A stretch of DNA of 64,000 bases from Phycisphaerae bacterium (GTDB taxonomy: Bacteria > Planctomycetota > Phycisphaerae > Phycisphaerales > UBA1924). Numbering within the stretch: position 1 is the first letter of the stretch; every line of letters begins with the position of its first letter. The stretch spans positions 62,001-126,000 of the forward strand of contig JAUILU010000003.1 in NCBI GenBank assembly GCA_030432905.1, read 5' to 3'. The notes beneath the pieces were generated by a model. That model had not been told where the DNA came from. It was given only the letters and a program-made list of their open reading frames with translations, and made no database searches. The position numbers were made by a program, and so were the translations under genes. This document shows positions 15,835 through 25,229 of this stretch, one piece after another.

Positions 15835-17712
15835 ATGAAAGGCTTAGTTATGAAAAAGGAAGTGGCACTCATAATTGCATCTGGAACGATCTCGGCCTCA
15901 GCACAAGAGGCTGTCACGGTAACGACGCTTTACGATGTGTCAGATTCGCCGCTGGCGACGGTACTGCCGCAGGACCTGCCCGGACCGGATGGTGTGGTCT
16001 CGTTCCGCGAAGCGGTCGCGGCGACGAACAACGCTGCCGGACCACAAACGGTGACATTCGCGATTCCGGAGTCTGAGTGGTGGCTTCTTGATGATGTAGC
16101 CCTGCTTGAGCTTGTCGACGGGCCGTTCCTCATCACGGACGACCACACCACGCTCGACTTCTCATCCCAGACAGACTTCACCGGCGACACCAATCCCAAC
16201 GGCGGCGAAGTCGGGATCTACGGCCTGCAGGTCAACGGCTGGGGACACCCGGCGATCTTTATCTACGCCAGTCACACGACTGTCAAAGGCCTCGGGCCGG
16301 TCTACCAACGCCGGCTCTCGGTGACCGTTCAGGACGGCAACTTCAACCGCTTCATTGGCAACACCACCGACGGGATCGAACTCGACCCGTACCCCGGCAC
16401 GACCATGGGCAACATCATCGGAGGCACCGAAGAAGGCGAGGGCAACTCGCTCGGTTCCGTCGAGATCCTCTGCGGCGCCAACGACAACATTGTCGTTGGC
16501 AACACAATCCGCGAGGTCAACGTCGTGGGCAGCCGGTACTGCGAAGAAGGAAACGAGTACCCGACGAACAACCGCATCGGCGGGCCAACTCCCGAGGAGC
16601 GCAACGTCATCAACGGGTTCGGCAGGAGGAGCGGCGAAGGCTTCCCGTCGGGCGAGGGCGTGCTGGTGACCTACGCAAAGGACACGCTCGTCGAAGGCAA
16701 CTACATCGGCGTGACAGCGGACGGGATGAGCAGGGTCAATCAGATCGGAACTTCTGGCGTGCGTGTCTACGACGCGTTCGACACCATGATCCGCGGCAAC
16801 CTCATCTCAGGGATCAGAGCACTTGGGTCCAACCACTCAGCAGGGCAGATCTTCGGACAAGCGATTGCGGTCGGATCGATCAACGCTGACACGTATCGTA
16901 CGACCATCCAGGGCAACCTCATCGGTACCGACGCGACGGGTCAGAACCCTATTCAGACCCGCAGCGGCATCGTCGTTGCCCCTTCGACCGGACTCTACAC
17001 CGTCCACGACACGGTCATCGGCGGCACAAACGAGGGCGAAGCGAACACCATCGCCTACACCGAGGTGCGAGGCGTGACAGTCTCGGCACTTGTGGACACG
17101 GCAACGATTCTCGGTAACAGCATATTCGGCAACGTCGGGCTTGGGATCGATCTTTACAAGATCGGGCTGGGTGAAAGCGGTGTCACGCCGAACGACCCGG
17201 GCGATGCAGACTCAGGCGGCAACGGGCTTCAGAACTACCCCGAGATCAACAGCGTTGTGGCGTCGGGTTCGACGATGACCGTGTCGGGCACCTTCAACAG
17301 CATGCCGAATCAAGACTATCGGCTTGAGTTCTTCGCAAGCACGGAGTGCGATCAGAGCGGCTTCGGTGAGGGCGAATGGTTTGTCGGTGCGATCGAGGTA
17401 ACGACAGACACCAACGGTGATGCACCATTTGACGCAGTCGTCGATATGGCCCCGAATGGGATGGGGTTTGTCACCGCGACCGCCACTGATCTGGCTGCAA
17501 ACGCGACCAGTGAGTTCTCAGCGTGCTTTGGCATGGCTACGACCACTTGCGTCGTAGACGTCAACGGTGACGGCCAACTTACGCCCACCGACTTTACCGC
17601 TTGGATCACAGCATTCAACAACAAAGATTCGCGTTGCGACCAGAACGACGACGGCAACTGCACGCCGACGGACTTCAATGCGTGGATTAACAATTACAAT
17701 GACGGCTGCTGA
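15835..17712 (+). CDS. Secreted parallel beta-helix protein with GC-type dockerin
   Basis: This 625-aa exported protein has a short signal region (KKEVALIIASGTISASAQ), then a CSLREA-like entry motif (DGVVSFREAVAATNNAAGPQ) that typically precedes right-handed beta-helices. The middle consists of NxI/V-rich coils (NIVVGNTIREVNVVG, TTIQGNLIGTDATGQN). A short beta domain follows, then the two-loop GC-dockerin tail (VDVNGDGQLTPTDFTAWI, DQNDDGNCTPTDFNAWI). Beta-helix proteins of this type are often surface polysaccharide-binding or -modifying; no catalytic motif is recognisable. AGGGAT lies just before the ATG at 15835. The next gene follows directly, so the two are probably co-transcribed. Confidence 0.78.
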   Translation: MKGLVMKKEVALIIASGTISASAQEAVTVTTLYDVSDSPLATVLPQDLPGPDGVVSFREAVAATNNAAGPQTVTFAIPESEWWLLDDVALLELVDGPFLITDDHTTLDFSSQTDFTGDTNPNGGEVGIYGLQVNGWGHPAIFIYASHTTVKGLGPVYQRRLSVTVQDGNFNRFIGNTTDGIELDPYPGTTMGNIIGGTEEGEGNSLGSVEILCGANDNIVVGNTIREVNVVGSRYCEEGNEYPTNNRIGGPTPEERNVINGFGRRSGEGFPSGEGVLVTYAKDTLVEGNYIGVTADGMSRVNQIGTSGVRVYDAFDTMIRGNLISGIRALGSNHSAGQIFGQAIAVGSINADTYRTTIQGNLIGTDATGQNPIQTRSGIVVAPSTGLYTVHDTVIGGTNEGEANTIAYTEVRGVTVSALVDTATILGNSIFGNVGLGIDLYKIGLGESGVTPNDPGDADSGGNGLQNYPEINSVVASGSTMTVSGTFNSMPNQDYRLEFFASTECDQSGFGEGEWFVGAIEVTTDTNGDAPFDAVVDMAPNGMGFVTATATDLAANATSEFSACFGMATTTCVVDVNGDGQLTPTDFTAWITAFNNKDSRCDQNDDGNCTPTDFNAWINNYNDGC

Positions 17713-17738
17713 TGCAACCGAGTTCAGGGAGAATTGAA

Positions 17739-19808
17739 ATGCATCTGAACAAAAAACTCGCACTAGCAGCCCTCCTGCTCGGCTGCGGCTCGGCAACTTG
17801 CCAGGAGTACACGCAGCAGAGCCCGTCGCCCACGGATATGCACCTGACCGCGATCGAGTTCGTGAACAGCGATTCTGGATGGGTCACTGCATCCTGGGCC
17901 AACAGTGGCGGTCTCTTTGAAACCGCAGATGCCGGCCAGAGCTGGGACACGGTCTTGATCCGAGAAGTGGAACGGTTCGATGCCCTCGACATGATCGATG
18001 GCAGCACCGGATATGCAGCAGGCGACGCGCTGTACAAAACAACAGACGGCTGGCAGACATGGACCCGCACAGAACTCCCGGCAGCACCGCAAGGCACACA
18101 TACGGGTGTATCGTCCATGCAGTTCGTCGATGCGAATACAGGCTGGCTCTCGACACGTCCGAGCGGCGCACAGAGCTACCTCTACAGCACGATCGACGGC
18201 GGAGCGAACTGGACCTACCTCGGCACGTTCGAGCTCGACTCCTGGAAATTCAACGACGCGTCCGTTGGCTGGGCGGCATTGCTCGACCACTCCTTCGTGC
18301 GCACCAACGACGGCGGACTGTCTTGGACACCTGTTCAGATGCCCGCCTCGATCACAACCTCGAGCAATGTCATCGAGGTCTTCTCGTACGACGAGGCAAT
18401 CGTCACCACCTTCCAGGATGCAGAGACTCGGTACAGTATGCACAAAACTACCGACGGCGGAGCGAACTGGGATTCGTCGCTTCCGGGCGTGCCTCGCGAT
18501 GCTGAGTTCACGGACCAGATGAATGGATACGGGTTCGAGCAGTTCGGGACATACTCCAGCTCGACCGACGGCGGGATGACTTGGACCGAGGACACAGAAG
18601 CCGAGATCGGGCATGAGAAGTTCACATGCGTTTCAGTGCTCGGAGACAGTGTCTATCTCGGTGGTGAGTACGGGTACATCACCGCCTCTGCAGACAACGG
18701 AGCGACCTGGAGCCAGATCTCGAAAGGGTCGGGTCAGGATCTGCGGCGGGTCGGGTTCGCCGATTCGCAGCACGGCTGGGTGACCGGTGACGGCACCATC
18801 CTCGGCACTACCGACGGCGGCGAAACATGGAATCACCTCCCTGGCCCGGTGCTGACCAACTTCTTCCAATTGTTCCATTCAGGACCTGCGGATGTCTGGC
18901 CTTTCAGCGCGACCGATGTCGCCATCCGATGGAACAGCGTCAACCTGATCCGGACCACCGACGGCGGGCAGTCGTGGACGCTCGAAGACCCTGACGACAT
19001 TTGGCCCGACGGCAGGATCTACTTGCTCGATTCCGACACCTACTTCAAGTACGACCCAGCGGGAAGGCGGATTCACAAGTCGACCGATGCGGGGCAGACT
19101 TGGACGGCGGGCCCAGCCACCGTGCCGCCGCTTGACGCGGGCGACACGATTCTGGACTTCTACTTCTACGACGAGATGAACGGCTGGATCATCGGCAGCC
19201 CGATCATCGCGTTCCACACACAGGACGGCGGGCAGACCTGGACAGAGACCGCCCAGATCATCCGCCTTCCCAGTCCTGTCTACAGGCGCGTCCGGTTCGT
19301 CACCCCAGACATCGGATGGATGGTCGGAAGTTACGGCTTGATCCTCCGCACAACCAATGGCGGTGACACGTGGGTCGAACAGACTCAGCCTGATACTTTC
19401 GATGATACAAATGTCGATCTCGTAGTCGTCAGTGAGACCGAAGCATACCTCGCCGGCGTAAGCGACGGACAGAGCATGGTGAAACGAACCACTGATGCGG
19501 GCACCACATGGATCGAACAGTACACACCTACATTCGGCGCTCACGGAAACGCTACCGCCAACAACGGGCTCGCGGTTGTCGATGGGAACGTCTGGACATC
19601 AGGGATCTTCGGTTCGATCTTGCACGGCCAAGCTTCTGGCGATTGCCTCGCAGACGTCAACAATGACGGCACGCTCTCGCCGACCGACTTCACCGCATGG
19701 ATCGCGGCGTTCAACTCAAACGCACCCGGCTGCGATCAGAACGGCGACGGGAGTTGCACACCCACAGACTTCACCGCCTGGGTTGCCAATTTCAACGCCG
19801 GTTGTTAG
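17739..19808 (+). CDS. Secreted BNR/Ycf48-like beta-propeller with GC-type dockerin
   Basis: The protein contains many repeats of the Ycf48/BNR type (TTDGGQSWTLED, TNDGGLSWTP, TTNGGDTWVEQ), enough for one or two beta-propellers, and a GC-dockerin tail (ADVNNDGTLSPTDFTAWI, DQNGDGSCTPTDFTAWV, final NAGC). I moved the start from the track's 17712 to the ATG at 17739 because it has GGGAGA 8 nt upstream and gives a proper signal peptide (MHLNKKLALAALLLGCGSATC). Propellers of this kind bind proteins or glycans; the ligand is unknown. A strong terminator follows. Confidence 0.8.
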   Translation: MHLNKKLALAALLLGCGSATCQEYTQQSPSPTDMHLTAIEFVNSDSGWVTASWANSGGLFETADAGQSWDTVLIREVERFDALDMIDGSTGYAAGDALYKTTDGWQTWTRTELPAAPQGTHTGVSSMQFVDANTGWLSTRPSGAQSYLYSTIDGGANWTYLGTFELDSWKFNDASVGWAALLDHSFVRTNDGGLSWTPVQMPASITTSSNVIEVFSYDEAIVTTFQDAETRYSMHKTTDGGANWDSSLPGVPRDAEFTDQMNGYGFEQFGTYSSSTDGGMTWTEDTEAEIGHEKFTCVSVLGDSVYLGGEYGYITASADNGATWSQISKGSGQDLRRVGFADSQHGWVTGDGTILGTTDGGETWNHLPGPVLTNFFQLFHSGPADVWPFSATDVAIRWNSVNLIRTTDGGQSWTLEDPDDIWPDGRIYLLDSDTYFKYDPAGRRIHKSTDAGQTWTAGPATVPPLDAGDTILDFYFYDEMNGWIIGSPIIAFHTQDGGQTWTETAQIIRLPSPVYRRVRFVTPDIGWMVGSYGLILRTTNGGDTWVEQTQPDTFDDTNVDLVVVSETEAYLAGVSDGQSMVKRTTDAGTTWIEQYTPTFGAHGNATANNGLAVVDGNVWTSGIFGSILHGQASGDCLADVNNDGTLSPTDFTAWIAAFNSNAPGCDQNGDGSCTPTDFTAWVANFNAGC

Positions 19809-19832
19809 GTAGTCTGCATAAGAAGCTAGTAC

Positions 19833-19860
19833 AAAAAGCCGAGGATTCTCGGCTTTTCTT
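19833..19860 (+). terminator. Rho-independent terminator
   Basis: AAAAGCCGAG-GATT-CTCGGCTTTT is a perfect stem with a 4-nt loop, flanked by A- and T-rich runs (TTTTCTTG). It ends the beta-helix / propeller operon and could act on both strands. Confidence 0.9.
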
Positions 19861-19955
19861 GTATCCATAGTTTAGGAATGAATCTCCTAAACGTGAATGA
19901 CAAACCTCCACCGGCATTCAGCCGTTGGCAACCACATCACAGATTGGAGATTCAG

Positions 19956-21242
19956 ATGACACGGATTTCGATGACTCGCGGAGCGATCGCAACTACGACA
20001 ATGATGCTTGCCGGACTGGCCGCAGCACAGCCCACGTTCCAGGCCGCTGCACCCGTGCCGACCGGGCATCGCCCCGGTGGTGTCGAATTCGGCGACTTTG
20101 ACGGCGACACCATGATCGACATGGTCTACTCCAACGATGTCCCCGACAGCGTTTCAATCCGCTTCGGAACAGGCGCCGGATTGTTTGGTGCAGCTGTCAA
20201 CTTCCCAACCGGTGCCAACACGGGCCCAGATTCCTTTGCGATCGCGGACTTCGATCAGGACTTGGATCTAGATGTCGCGGTGGTATTGAAGAACATCAAC
20301 ACCGTCGCAATCCTGACCAACAACGCCGGCACGCTCAGCCTCGCAGGCCAGTTCGCTGTAGGTGCCGATCCTCGCCGGATCCATGCCGCAGATATTGACG
20401 GCGATGGCGACGCAGACCTGTTGACCTCGAACCGTGACAGCAACACCGTCAGCGTGCTCACAAACACAGCCGGCTCGTTTAATGTCACCTCCACCCTGGC
20501 GGCTGGTGATCGACCGGTCGCTGCGATCGGAGCGGACCTTGATGGTGACGGCGATATGGAAGTCGTTGCGTCGAACAACCGCGGGCGAGCCGTCATGGTC
20601 TTCACGAACACCGGCGCTGGCTTTGCAGCACCTGTGAGCATCGGTGTTGGCCCCATTGTCCGACCGGAGGGGCTCGATGCTGCCGACCTTGACGGCGATG
20701 GCGATGAGGATGTCATCGTTGCTCTCTCCGACGACGGCGTCGGCTTCGTAGGCGTGATGACCAATCAGGGCGGCGCTCTCTCCGCACCGATCAGCACGAA
20801 CAGCGGCGGTGTCAACACAGACAGCGTCACGGCCGGTGATCTCGACGGCGACGGCGACCTCGATGTCGCGGCGACGAATCAGGACTCCAACAACATCGGC
20901 ATCCTGGTCAACAACGCGGGCAGCCTGTCACTCTCGAGCACGCTGGTGGCGGGCACACGACCCGAGCGGATCGTCCGAGCCGATGTGAACGGCGACAACC
21001 TGCCGGACCTCGCGACCGCCAACCGCGACAGCAACACCATCTCGATCTTCGAGAACACCACGGTTGGCAACAATGACTGCCTCGCAGATGTCAACGGTGA
21101 TGGTGTACTCAGCCCGACCGACTTCACGGCATGGATCGACGCGTTTAACAACACATCGCCCGAATGTGACCAGAACGGAGACGGGAACTGCAACCCGACC
21201 GACTTTACAGCTTGGATCGCGAACTACAACGCCGGCTGCTAG
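19956..21242 (+). CDS. Secreted FG-GAP/VCBS beta-propeller with GC-type dockerin
   Basis: At least five FG-GAP/VCBS repeats with DxDGDGxxD calcium loops are visible (DIDGDGDADLLTSNRDSNT, DLDGDGDMEVVASNNRG, DLDGDGDLDVAATNQDSNN), the layout of an integrin-type seven-bladed propeller. The protein ends in the GC-dockerin tail (ADVNGDGVLSPTDFTAWI, DQNGDGNCNPTDFTAWI, final NAGC). The track start at 19878 gives an odd N-terminus; the ATG at 19956 has TTGGAGA upstream and yields a standard signal peptide (MTRGAIATTTMMLAGLAAAQ). Function is probably adhesion or binding at the surface. Confidence 0.82.
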   Translation: MTRISMTRGAIATTTMMLAGLAAAQPTFQAAAPVPTGHRPGGVEFGDFDGDTMIDMVYSNDVPDSVSIRFGTGAGLFGAAVNFPTGANTGPDSFAIADFDQDLDLDVAVVLKNINTVAILTNNAGTLSLAGQFAVGADPRRIHAADIDGDGDADLLTSNRDSNTVSVLTNTAGSFNVTSTLAAGDRPVAAIGADLDGDGDMEVVASNNRGRAVMVFTNTGAGFAAPVSIGVGPIVRPEGLDAADLDGDGDEDVIVALSDDGVGFVGVMTNQGGALSAPISTNSGGVNTDSVTAGDLDGDGDLDVAATNQDSNNIGILVNNAGSLSLSSTLVAGTRPERIVRADVNGDNLPDLATANRDSNTISIFENTTVGNNDCLADVNGDGVLSPTDFTAWIDAFNNTSPECDQNGDGNCNPTDFTAWIANYNAGC

Positions 21243-21270
21243 ATTCGATCGAGCGGTATTGACCACAACC

Positions 21271-21305
21271 GCGACCGACCCTGGGAAACCTGGGTCGGTC
21301 GTTTC
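21271..21305 (+). terminator. Hairpin terminator after the FG-GAP protein
   Basis: GACCGACCCTGG-GAAA-CCTGGGTCGGTC forms a long stem with one internal mismatch, followed by GTTTCT. It ends the transcript of the FG-GAP protein. Confidence 0.8.
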
Positions 21306-21326
21306 TGTGAGCGGCCCTTGGATCCA

Positions 21327-21575
21327 CTACTGCCCCAGAGCGGTTCTGACGAGAAGCAAGATGCACTGCCGAGTTTCGAGCGGCAAGCTCGGCCATGCCT
21401 TTGAGATTTGCTGCAACTCCACGAGTTCTGACTCTGCGGCACAATCGCTGCCACTAACGCTGTCAGGCGTGAGGAGGCTGCCATAAACACCTTTATCACC
21501 AGCACTTTGCAAAGCAGTCCTGCAGCTTCCCAAACTGAATGTCGTCGGTTCGATCCCGATCACCCGCTTTCTCAC
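21327..21575 (-). other. 82-aa ORF reading through a tRNA remnant, doubtful as a gene
   Basis: The N-terminal part (RVIGIEPTTFSLGSCRTALQ) is the antisense reading of the tRNA-3'-like remnant; from general knowledge, GIEPTTFSLGS peptides recur in many short, probably spurious annotated ORFs. The C-terminal part (LQQISKAWPSLPLETRQCIL) looks more protein-like and may be the end of a small element-encoded protein. I treat this as a scar of a past integration rather than a functional gene. Confidence 0.3.
21523..21568 (+). other. tRNA-Gly(CCC) 3'-half-like remnant
   Basis: CAGC-TTCCCAA-ACTG is a Gly(CCC)-type anticodon arm, followed by variable loop AATGT, a good T-arm (GTCGG-TTCGATC-CCGAT) and an ACCCGC acceptor end. 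The 5' half of the tRNA is absent. It is in the same orientation as the more diverged copy at 6735-6780. Confidence 0.5.
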
Positions 21576-21679
21576 TTCCGAGCCAATACAAACGATACCG
21601 GCCTACGTGCCATCCATGGCGAAGTGCTGATTATGTTCAGACAAGTGAAGCCAGCTCTCAACCACCGTTGAATCACGGA

Positions 21680-22858
21680 CTAGTAAATCGGTGTAAACGG
21701 CAGAATGATCGAAACGGTAATTAAGATAATGATGACCCACTCTAAAACTTCGAGTCGTTTGGTCGCGGTCGAGTCTGACATTTTGCCGTAGAGGCTCTCT
21801 GTGACCTCGAGCTTTCGCTGCACGCTCGCCTGCCAGGCCGGGAGATCGAGGCGGTTGGCCGACACGCGGTAGAGCCGGGCGAGATACTGGTTGCCGAGCA
21901 ACTTAATGGCGTTGTTCACACCCTCGAACATCACTGCGGCATCGGTCTGCACGGACGCGAACCGCCGGAGCATCCGGCTTGATGCGAACGCGGGCCAGAA
22001 CCGCGCCTTTGTCAACGCCGAGAGCGTTTCGTCTGCGTGGTCCAGGATCTCGTCGAGTTCCTGGTCGAGCACACGGAGTTCGAGCAGCTCGATGTTCGCG
22101 TGCTGGAGCACGGACACAACATCGTCAGGCTCGGCGTCGAAGAGGACCGCCGCGTTCCAATCGACGACAGCGAGGTCGTTCTCGGTGTAGGCGATGGTCG
22201 ATTCGGTGGTCCGTTCGATCTGACCACGAGATAGCCCGACGCGCTCGGCTTCGATCGCTTGGGCGATGACGGCGCGGTGCGTGTCGAGCAGGGAAGTCGG
22301 GGAACCGCCATCCCACGAGGTGATGGCGAAGACGGCGTAGTCCTCGACGGCATCCGAGAGCTTCGGGCGTTCGACCGCGGGCTTGATGGCCTCGAGCACG
22401 CGAGCAACGCGCTGGCGCGCATCGGCCTCGAGGTCGGCGTGCTCGTAGAGCGCGGCGCCGAGTTCTGGAAGGCCGGACAGGTTGCTCGGCAACGGCATGC
22501 GGTACGTCAGCAACGCGGCGCCAAAGTCGTAGATCAAAACCTCAACAGGGCCATCTGTCACAGCGCTACCGACCTTGACGGATTCGCCCTCGGCGATGAG
22601 CCTGATCGGTGGCGGGCTGTAGTCGAACCAGACCGGCGCGGGCCGGCGTGACCGGACAACCTTGTGGCGGGTTGCTTCGCGCACGAGCGGCTGGGCCGAG
22701 TCGAGGTCGATCTGGAAACCGATGTCGAAAGCGAAGAAGGCCAGAGCGTGGCCGGAGATCTGGACGGTCGTTGGGTCAGCGGACACAGACATGGCGAGTG
22801 ACTCCACAGTCAGAGCTGGCAACTGACCGGCCATCAGACCGGTCAAGATTGCCGCCAT
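21680..22858 (-). CDS. DUF155/RMD1-like membrane-anchored protein
   Basis: The protein has a mostly soluble N-terminal and central region, long helices (NIELLELRVLDQELDEILDH) and a single C-terminal transmembrane segment preceded by LEVLEWVIIILITVSIILPF. This layout fits the RMD1/DUF155 family, which in yeast includes the mitochondrial and meiotic proteins Rmd1 and Rmd8; bacterial members have no established role. The track start is a GTG at 22867; I prefer the ATG nine bases later, though a start near MSVSADPTT is possible. It is divergent from the C39 / ATP-grasp operon and convergent with the FG-GAP gene, so it is probably monocistronic. Confidence 0.65.
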   Translation of the reverse strand: MAAILTGLMAGQLPALTVESLAMSVSADPTTVQISGHALAFFAFDIGFQIDLDSAQPLVREATRHKVVRSRRPAPVWFDYSPPPIRLIAEGESVKVGSAVTDGPVEVLIYDFGAALLTYRMPLPSNLSGLPELGAALYEHADLEADARQRVARVLEAIKPAVERPKLSDAVEDYAVFAITSWDGGSPTSLLDTHRAVIAQAIEAERVGLSRGQIERTTESTIAYTENDLAVVDWNAAVLFDAEPDDVVSVLQHANIELLELRVLDQELDEILDHADETLSALTKARFWPAFASSRMLRRFASVQTDAAVMFEGVNNAIKLLGNQYLARLYRVSANRLDLPAWQASVQRKLEVTESLYGKMSDSTATKRLEVLEWVIIILITVSIILPFTPIY

Positions 22859-22959
22859 GATTATCACATCGTTGAGCCAGCTTGTTCACTGCCGGGCACT
22901 CTCTGATCTATAATTTATTTGAGGCGGCCAGGCCGTGACCGCACTCTTCGAGGTGGCCC

Positions 22960-23787
22960 ATGGTCAAGAAGTCCCCGGAGCCCAGCCGCGGCTCCGCATC
23001 CCCGAGTTCGACACACCGCCCGCCGGTCGCCGGGGGCGTTCTTCCGCTGAGCATCCTTCCCCAACCGACCGACGAGACCTGCGGGCCCACGTGCCTGCAC
23101 GCGGTGTACCGGTACTGGGGTGAGAGCGACTCGCTCGAGGAGGTCATCGACTCTGCGCGTTCGCTCAACATCACAGGCGCAGGCCGCGGCACGCTCGCGG
23201 TCATGCTCGGCGTGCACGCTCTGACCAAGGGCTACCGGGCAAGCCTGTACACCTTCAACCTGAACGTATTCGACCCGACGTGGTTCGATGAGGACGGCGA
23301 GGCCGAGCCCGGCGAACTGTCAGACAAACTGCAGCAGCAGCTGGCAGCCAAGCGGGATGCCGACCCGCGGTTTGGTGTTGCGACCGAGTCGTACATCGAG
23401 TTTCTCAGGCTCGGAGGCACCATCCGCTTGAAGGACCTGACGAGCCGACTCATCTCCGGGTTTATTCGACGGGGCGTGCCGGTGTTGACGGGCTTGAGTT
23501 CGACGTATCTGTACCGCTGTGCACGCGAGTTTGGGCCGAACGATGACTACGACGACGTCCGCGGCGACCCGAGCGGGCACTTTGTCGTCCTGCACGGGTA
23601 TGACTCTAAATCGAGGAGTGTTTCGATCGCGGACCCGCTCGAGAACAACCCGGGATTCGAGACCCAGCAGTACAGCGTCTCGATGGGTCGGCTCGTTCCC
23701 GCGATCATGCTGGGCGTGCTGACGTACGACGCCAACTTGCTGGTGATCGAGCCTGCGGACGCGAGCCGCGGCGGAGACAGACCATGA
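22960..23787 (+). CDS. C39-like papain-fold cysteine peptidase
   Basis: The catalytic pattern of a C39/papain-like peptidase is present: Cys41 in DETCGPTCL, His207 in SGHFVVLHGYD, Asp225 in IADPL. There is no export signal, membrane domain or ABC module, so it is a free cytoplasmic enzyme rather than a bacteriocin transporter. It opens an operon and its stop overlaps the start of the ATP-grasp gene (ATGA). In this setting it may trim or hydrolyse the peptide conjugate that the following ligases make. Peptidase fold is confident; the substrate is unknown. Confidence 0.8.
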   Translation: MVKKSPEPSRGSASPSSTHRPPVAGGVLPLSILPQPTDETCGPTCLHAVYRYWGESDSLEEVIDSARSLNITGAGRGTLAVMLGVHALTKGYRASLYTFNLNVFDPTWFDEDGEAEPGELSDKLQQQLAAKRDADPRFGVATESYIEFLRLGGTIRLKDLTSRLISGFIRRGVPVLTGLSSTYLYRCAREFGPNDDYDDVRGDPSGHFVVLHGYDSKSRSVSIADPLENNPGFETQQYSVSMGRLVPAIMLGVLTYDANLLVIEPADASRGGDRP

Positions 23788-25229
23788 AGCCGATTCTTGT
23801 CGTGGATTCACCCAAGCGTTGGCCTCTGGCGATCCCGGGGACCGAGCTGGTTTCTTCGTACCAATACTTGTCTGATGAAACGCTCGCGGAGGGCGCGGGC
23901 CGGAAGGTGTTCAACCTCTGCCGATCGTTCAAGTACCAAGCCGCGGGCTACTACGTCTCGCTGCTCGCCGAGGCACGCGGACACAGGCCCCTGCCTTCGG
24001 TCAGCTCGATCCAGGACCTCCGGCTTGCCCCCGTAGTCAAGCTGGTGTCCGAGGACCTCGACGAGTTGATCCAGAAATCGCTCTCGCGTGTGAAGGCGGA
24101 TGGGTTCGATCTCAGCATCTACTTCGGGCACAACCTCGCGACCAGCCACGACCGACTCGCGACAGCGATCTTCAACGCGTTCCCCGCGCCCCTCCTGCGC
24201 GCACGGTTCGAGAGGAACGGCTCCTGGAAGCTGACCGCGGTCCGGGTCATCGGGCTGGGTGAGGTTCCAGAGTCGCACCACGACTTTCTGGTCGGACAGG
24301 CCGAGCGGTACCTCAGGCGTGCGCCGCGCAAAGCCAAAGCGGCGCCTGCGACACGTTTCGATCTTGCGATCTTGCACGACCCGGACGACCCGATGCCCCC
24401 ATCGAACGCGGAGGCGTTGCAGCGGTTCGTTGATGCCGCGGAAGAGACGGGTATCGCCTGTGACCTAGTCCGCAAAGACGCCTATGGCAGGATCGCCGAG
24501 TACGACGCGTTGTTTATCCGCGAAACGACGTACGTGAATCACCACACGTACCGCATCGCACGCCGCGCCGAGGCAGAGGGCATGGTCGTCATCGACGACC
24601 CTCGGTCGATCGTGCGATGCACGAACAAGGTCTACCTCGCCGAGACCATGGCAAGGCACCGCGTCGCGACACCCAGAACGCTTGTGCTGACTAAGGACAA
24701 CGCGCTCGATGGCCTGCGAACGCTCGGCTTCCCATGCGTTCTGAAAAGGCCCGACAGCTCGTTTTCCAGCGGCGTCGCCCGGTGCGATGCCGAGCAGGAC
24801 GCGGCGGGGATGCTCGCCTCTTTCTTTGAGCACAGCGACCTGCTCGTTGCACAGGAGTACGTGCCGACGGACTTTGACTGGCGGATCGGTGTGCTCGGCG
24901 GGGAGGCGTTGTTCGCCTGCCGATACGGGATGGCGCCCGAGCACTGGCAGATCGTCAAACGCGACGACGATGGTGTGCACGAGGGCGACGCGGAGACCAT
25001 GCTTATCAGCGATGCCCCGGCGGACGTTGTGAAGCTGGCGACGCGCGCCGCGAACCTGATCGGCGACGGGCTCTACGGCGTGGACCTCAAGGTCGTACGC
25101 GGGAAGCCTGTCGTGATCGAGATCAACGACAACCCGAACCTCGACGCTGGCGTTGAGGACGAAGCACTCGGCGACGAGCTGTACCGCCGGATCATGCGGC
25201 ACTTTTTCTGGAAACTCGAATCGAGATGA
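23784..25229 (+). CDS. RimK-type ATP-grasp ligase with N-terminal RLAN-like domain
   Basis: This 481-aa protein has an N-terminal ~190-residue domain typical of RimK-like ATP-grasp ligases that carry their own N-terminal module (RLAN), then a pre-ATP-grasp segment (ALFIRETTYVNHHTYRIARR), a nucleotide-binding core (FPCVLKRPDSSFSSGV) and the metal/ATP-binding end VVIEINDNPNLDAGVEDEAL. Enzymes of this class form amide bonds between a carboxylate and an amino acid with ATP. It overlaps both neighbours by 4 nt (ATGA), so expression is tightly coupled. The product is likely an amino-acid or peptide conjugate; its identity is not deducible. Confidence 0.85.
   Translation: MKPILVVDSPKRWPLAIPGTELVSSYQYLSDETLAEGAGRKVFNLCRSFKYQAAGYYVSLLAEARGHRPLPSVSSIQDLRLAPVVKLVSEDLDELIQKSLSRVKADGFDLSIYFGHNLATSHDRLATAIFNAFPAPLLRARFERNGSWKLTAVRVIGLGEVPESHHDFLVGQAERYLRRAPRKAKAAPATRFDLAILHDPDDPMPPSNAEALQRFVDAAEETGIACDLVRKDAYGRIAEYDALFIRETTYVNHHTYRIARRAEAEGMVVIDDPRSIVRCTNKVYLAETMARHRVATPRTLVLTKDNALDGLRTLGFPCVLKRPDSSFSSGVARCDAEQDAAGMLASFFEHSDLLVAQEYVPTDFDWRIGVLGGEALFACRYGMAPEHWQIVKRDDDGVHEGDAETMLISDAPADVVKLATRAANLIGDGLYGVDLKVVRGKPVVIEINDNPNLDAGVEDEALGDELYRRIMRHFFWKLESR

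Larger units (their letters stand above)
21243..21679. other. Convergent intergenic region with terminator and tRNA remnant
   Basis: About 440 bp between convergent genes. It holds a terminator (21271-21305), a minus-strand ORF of doubtful status (21327-21575) and a tRNA-3'-half remnant (21523-21568). I see nothing else in it. Confidence 0.5.
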
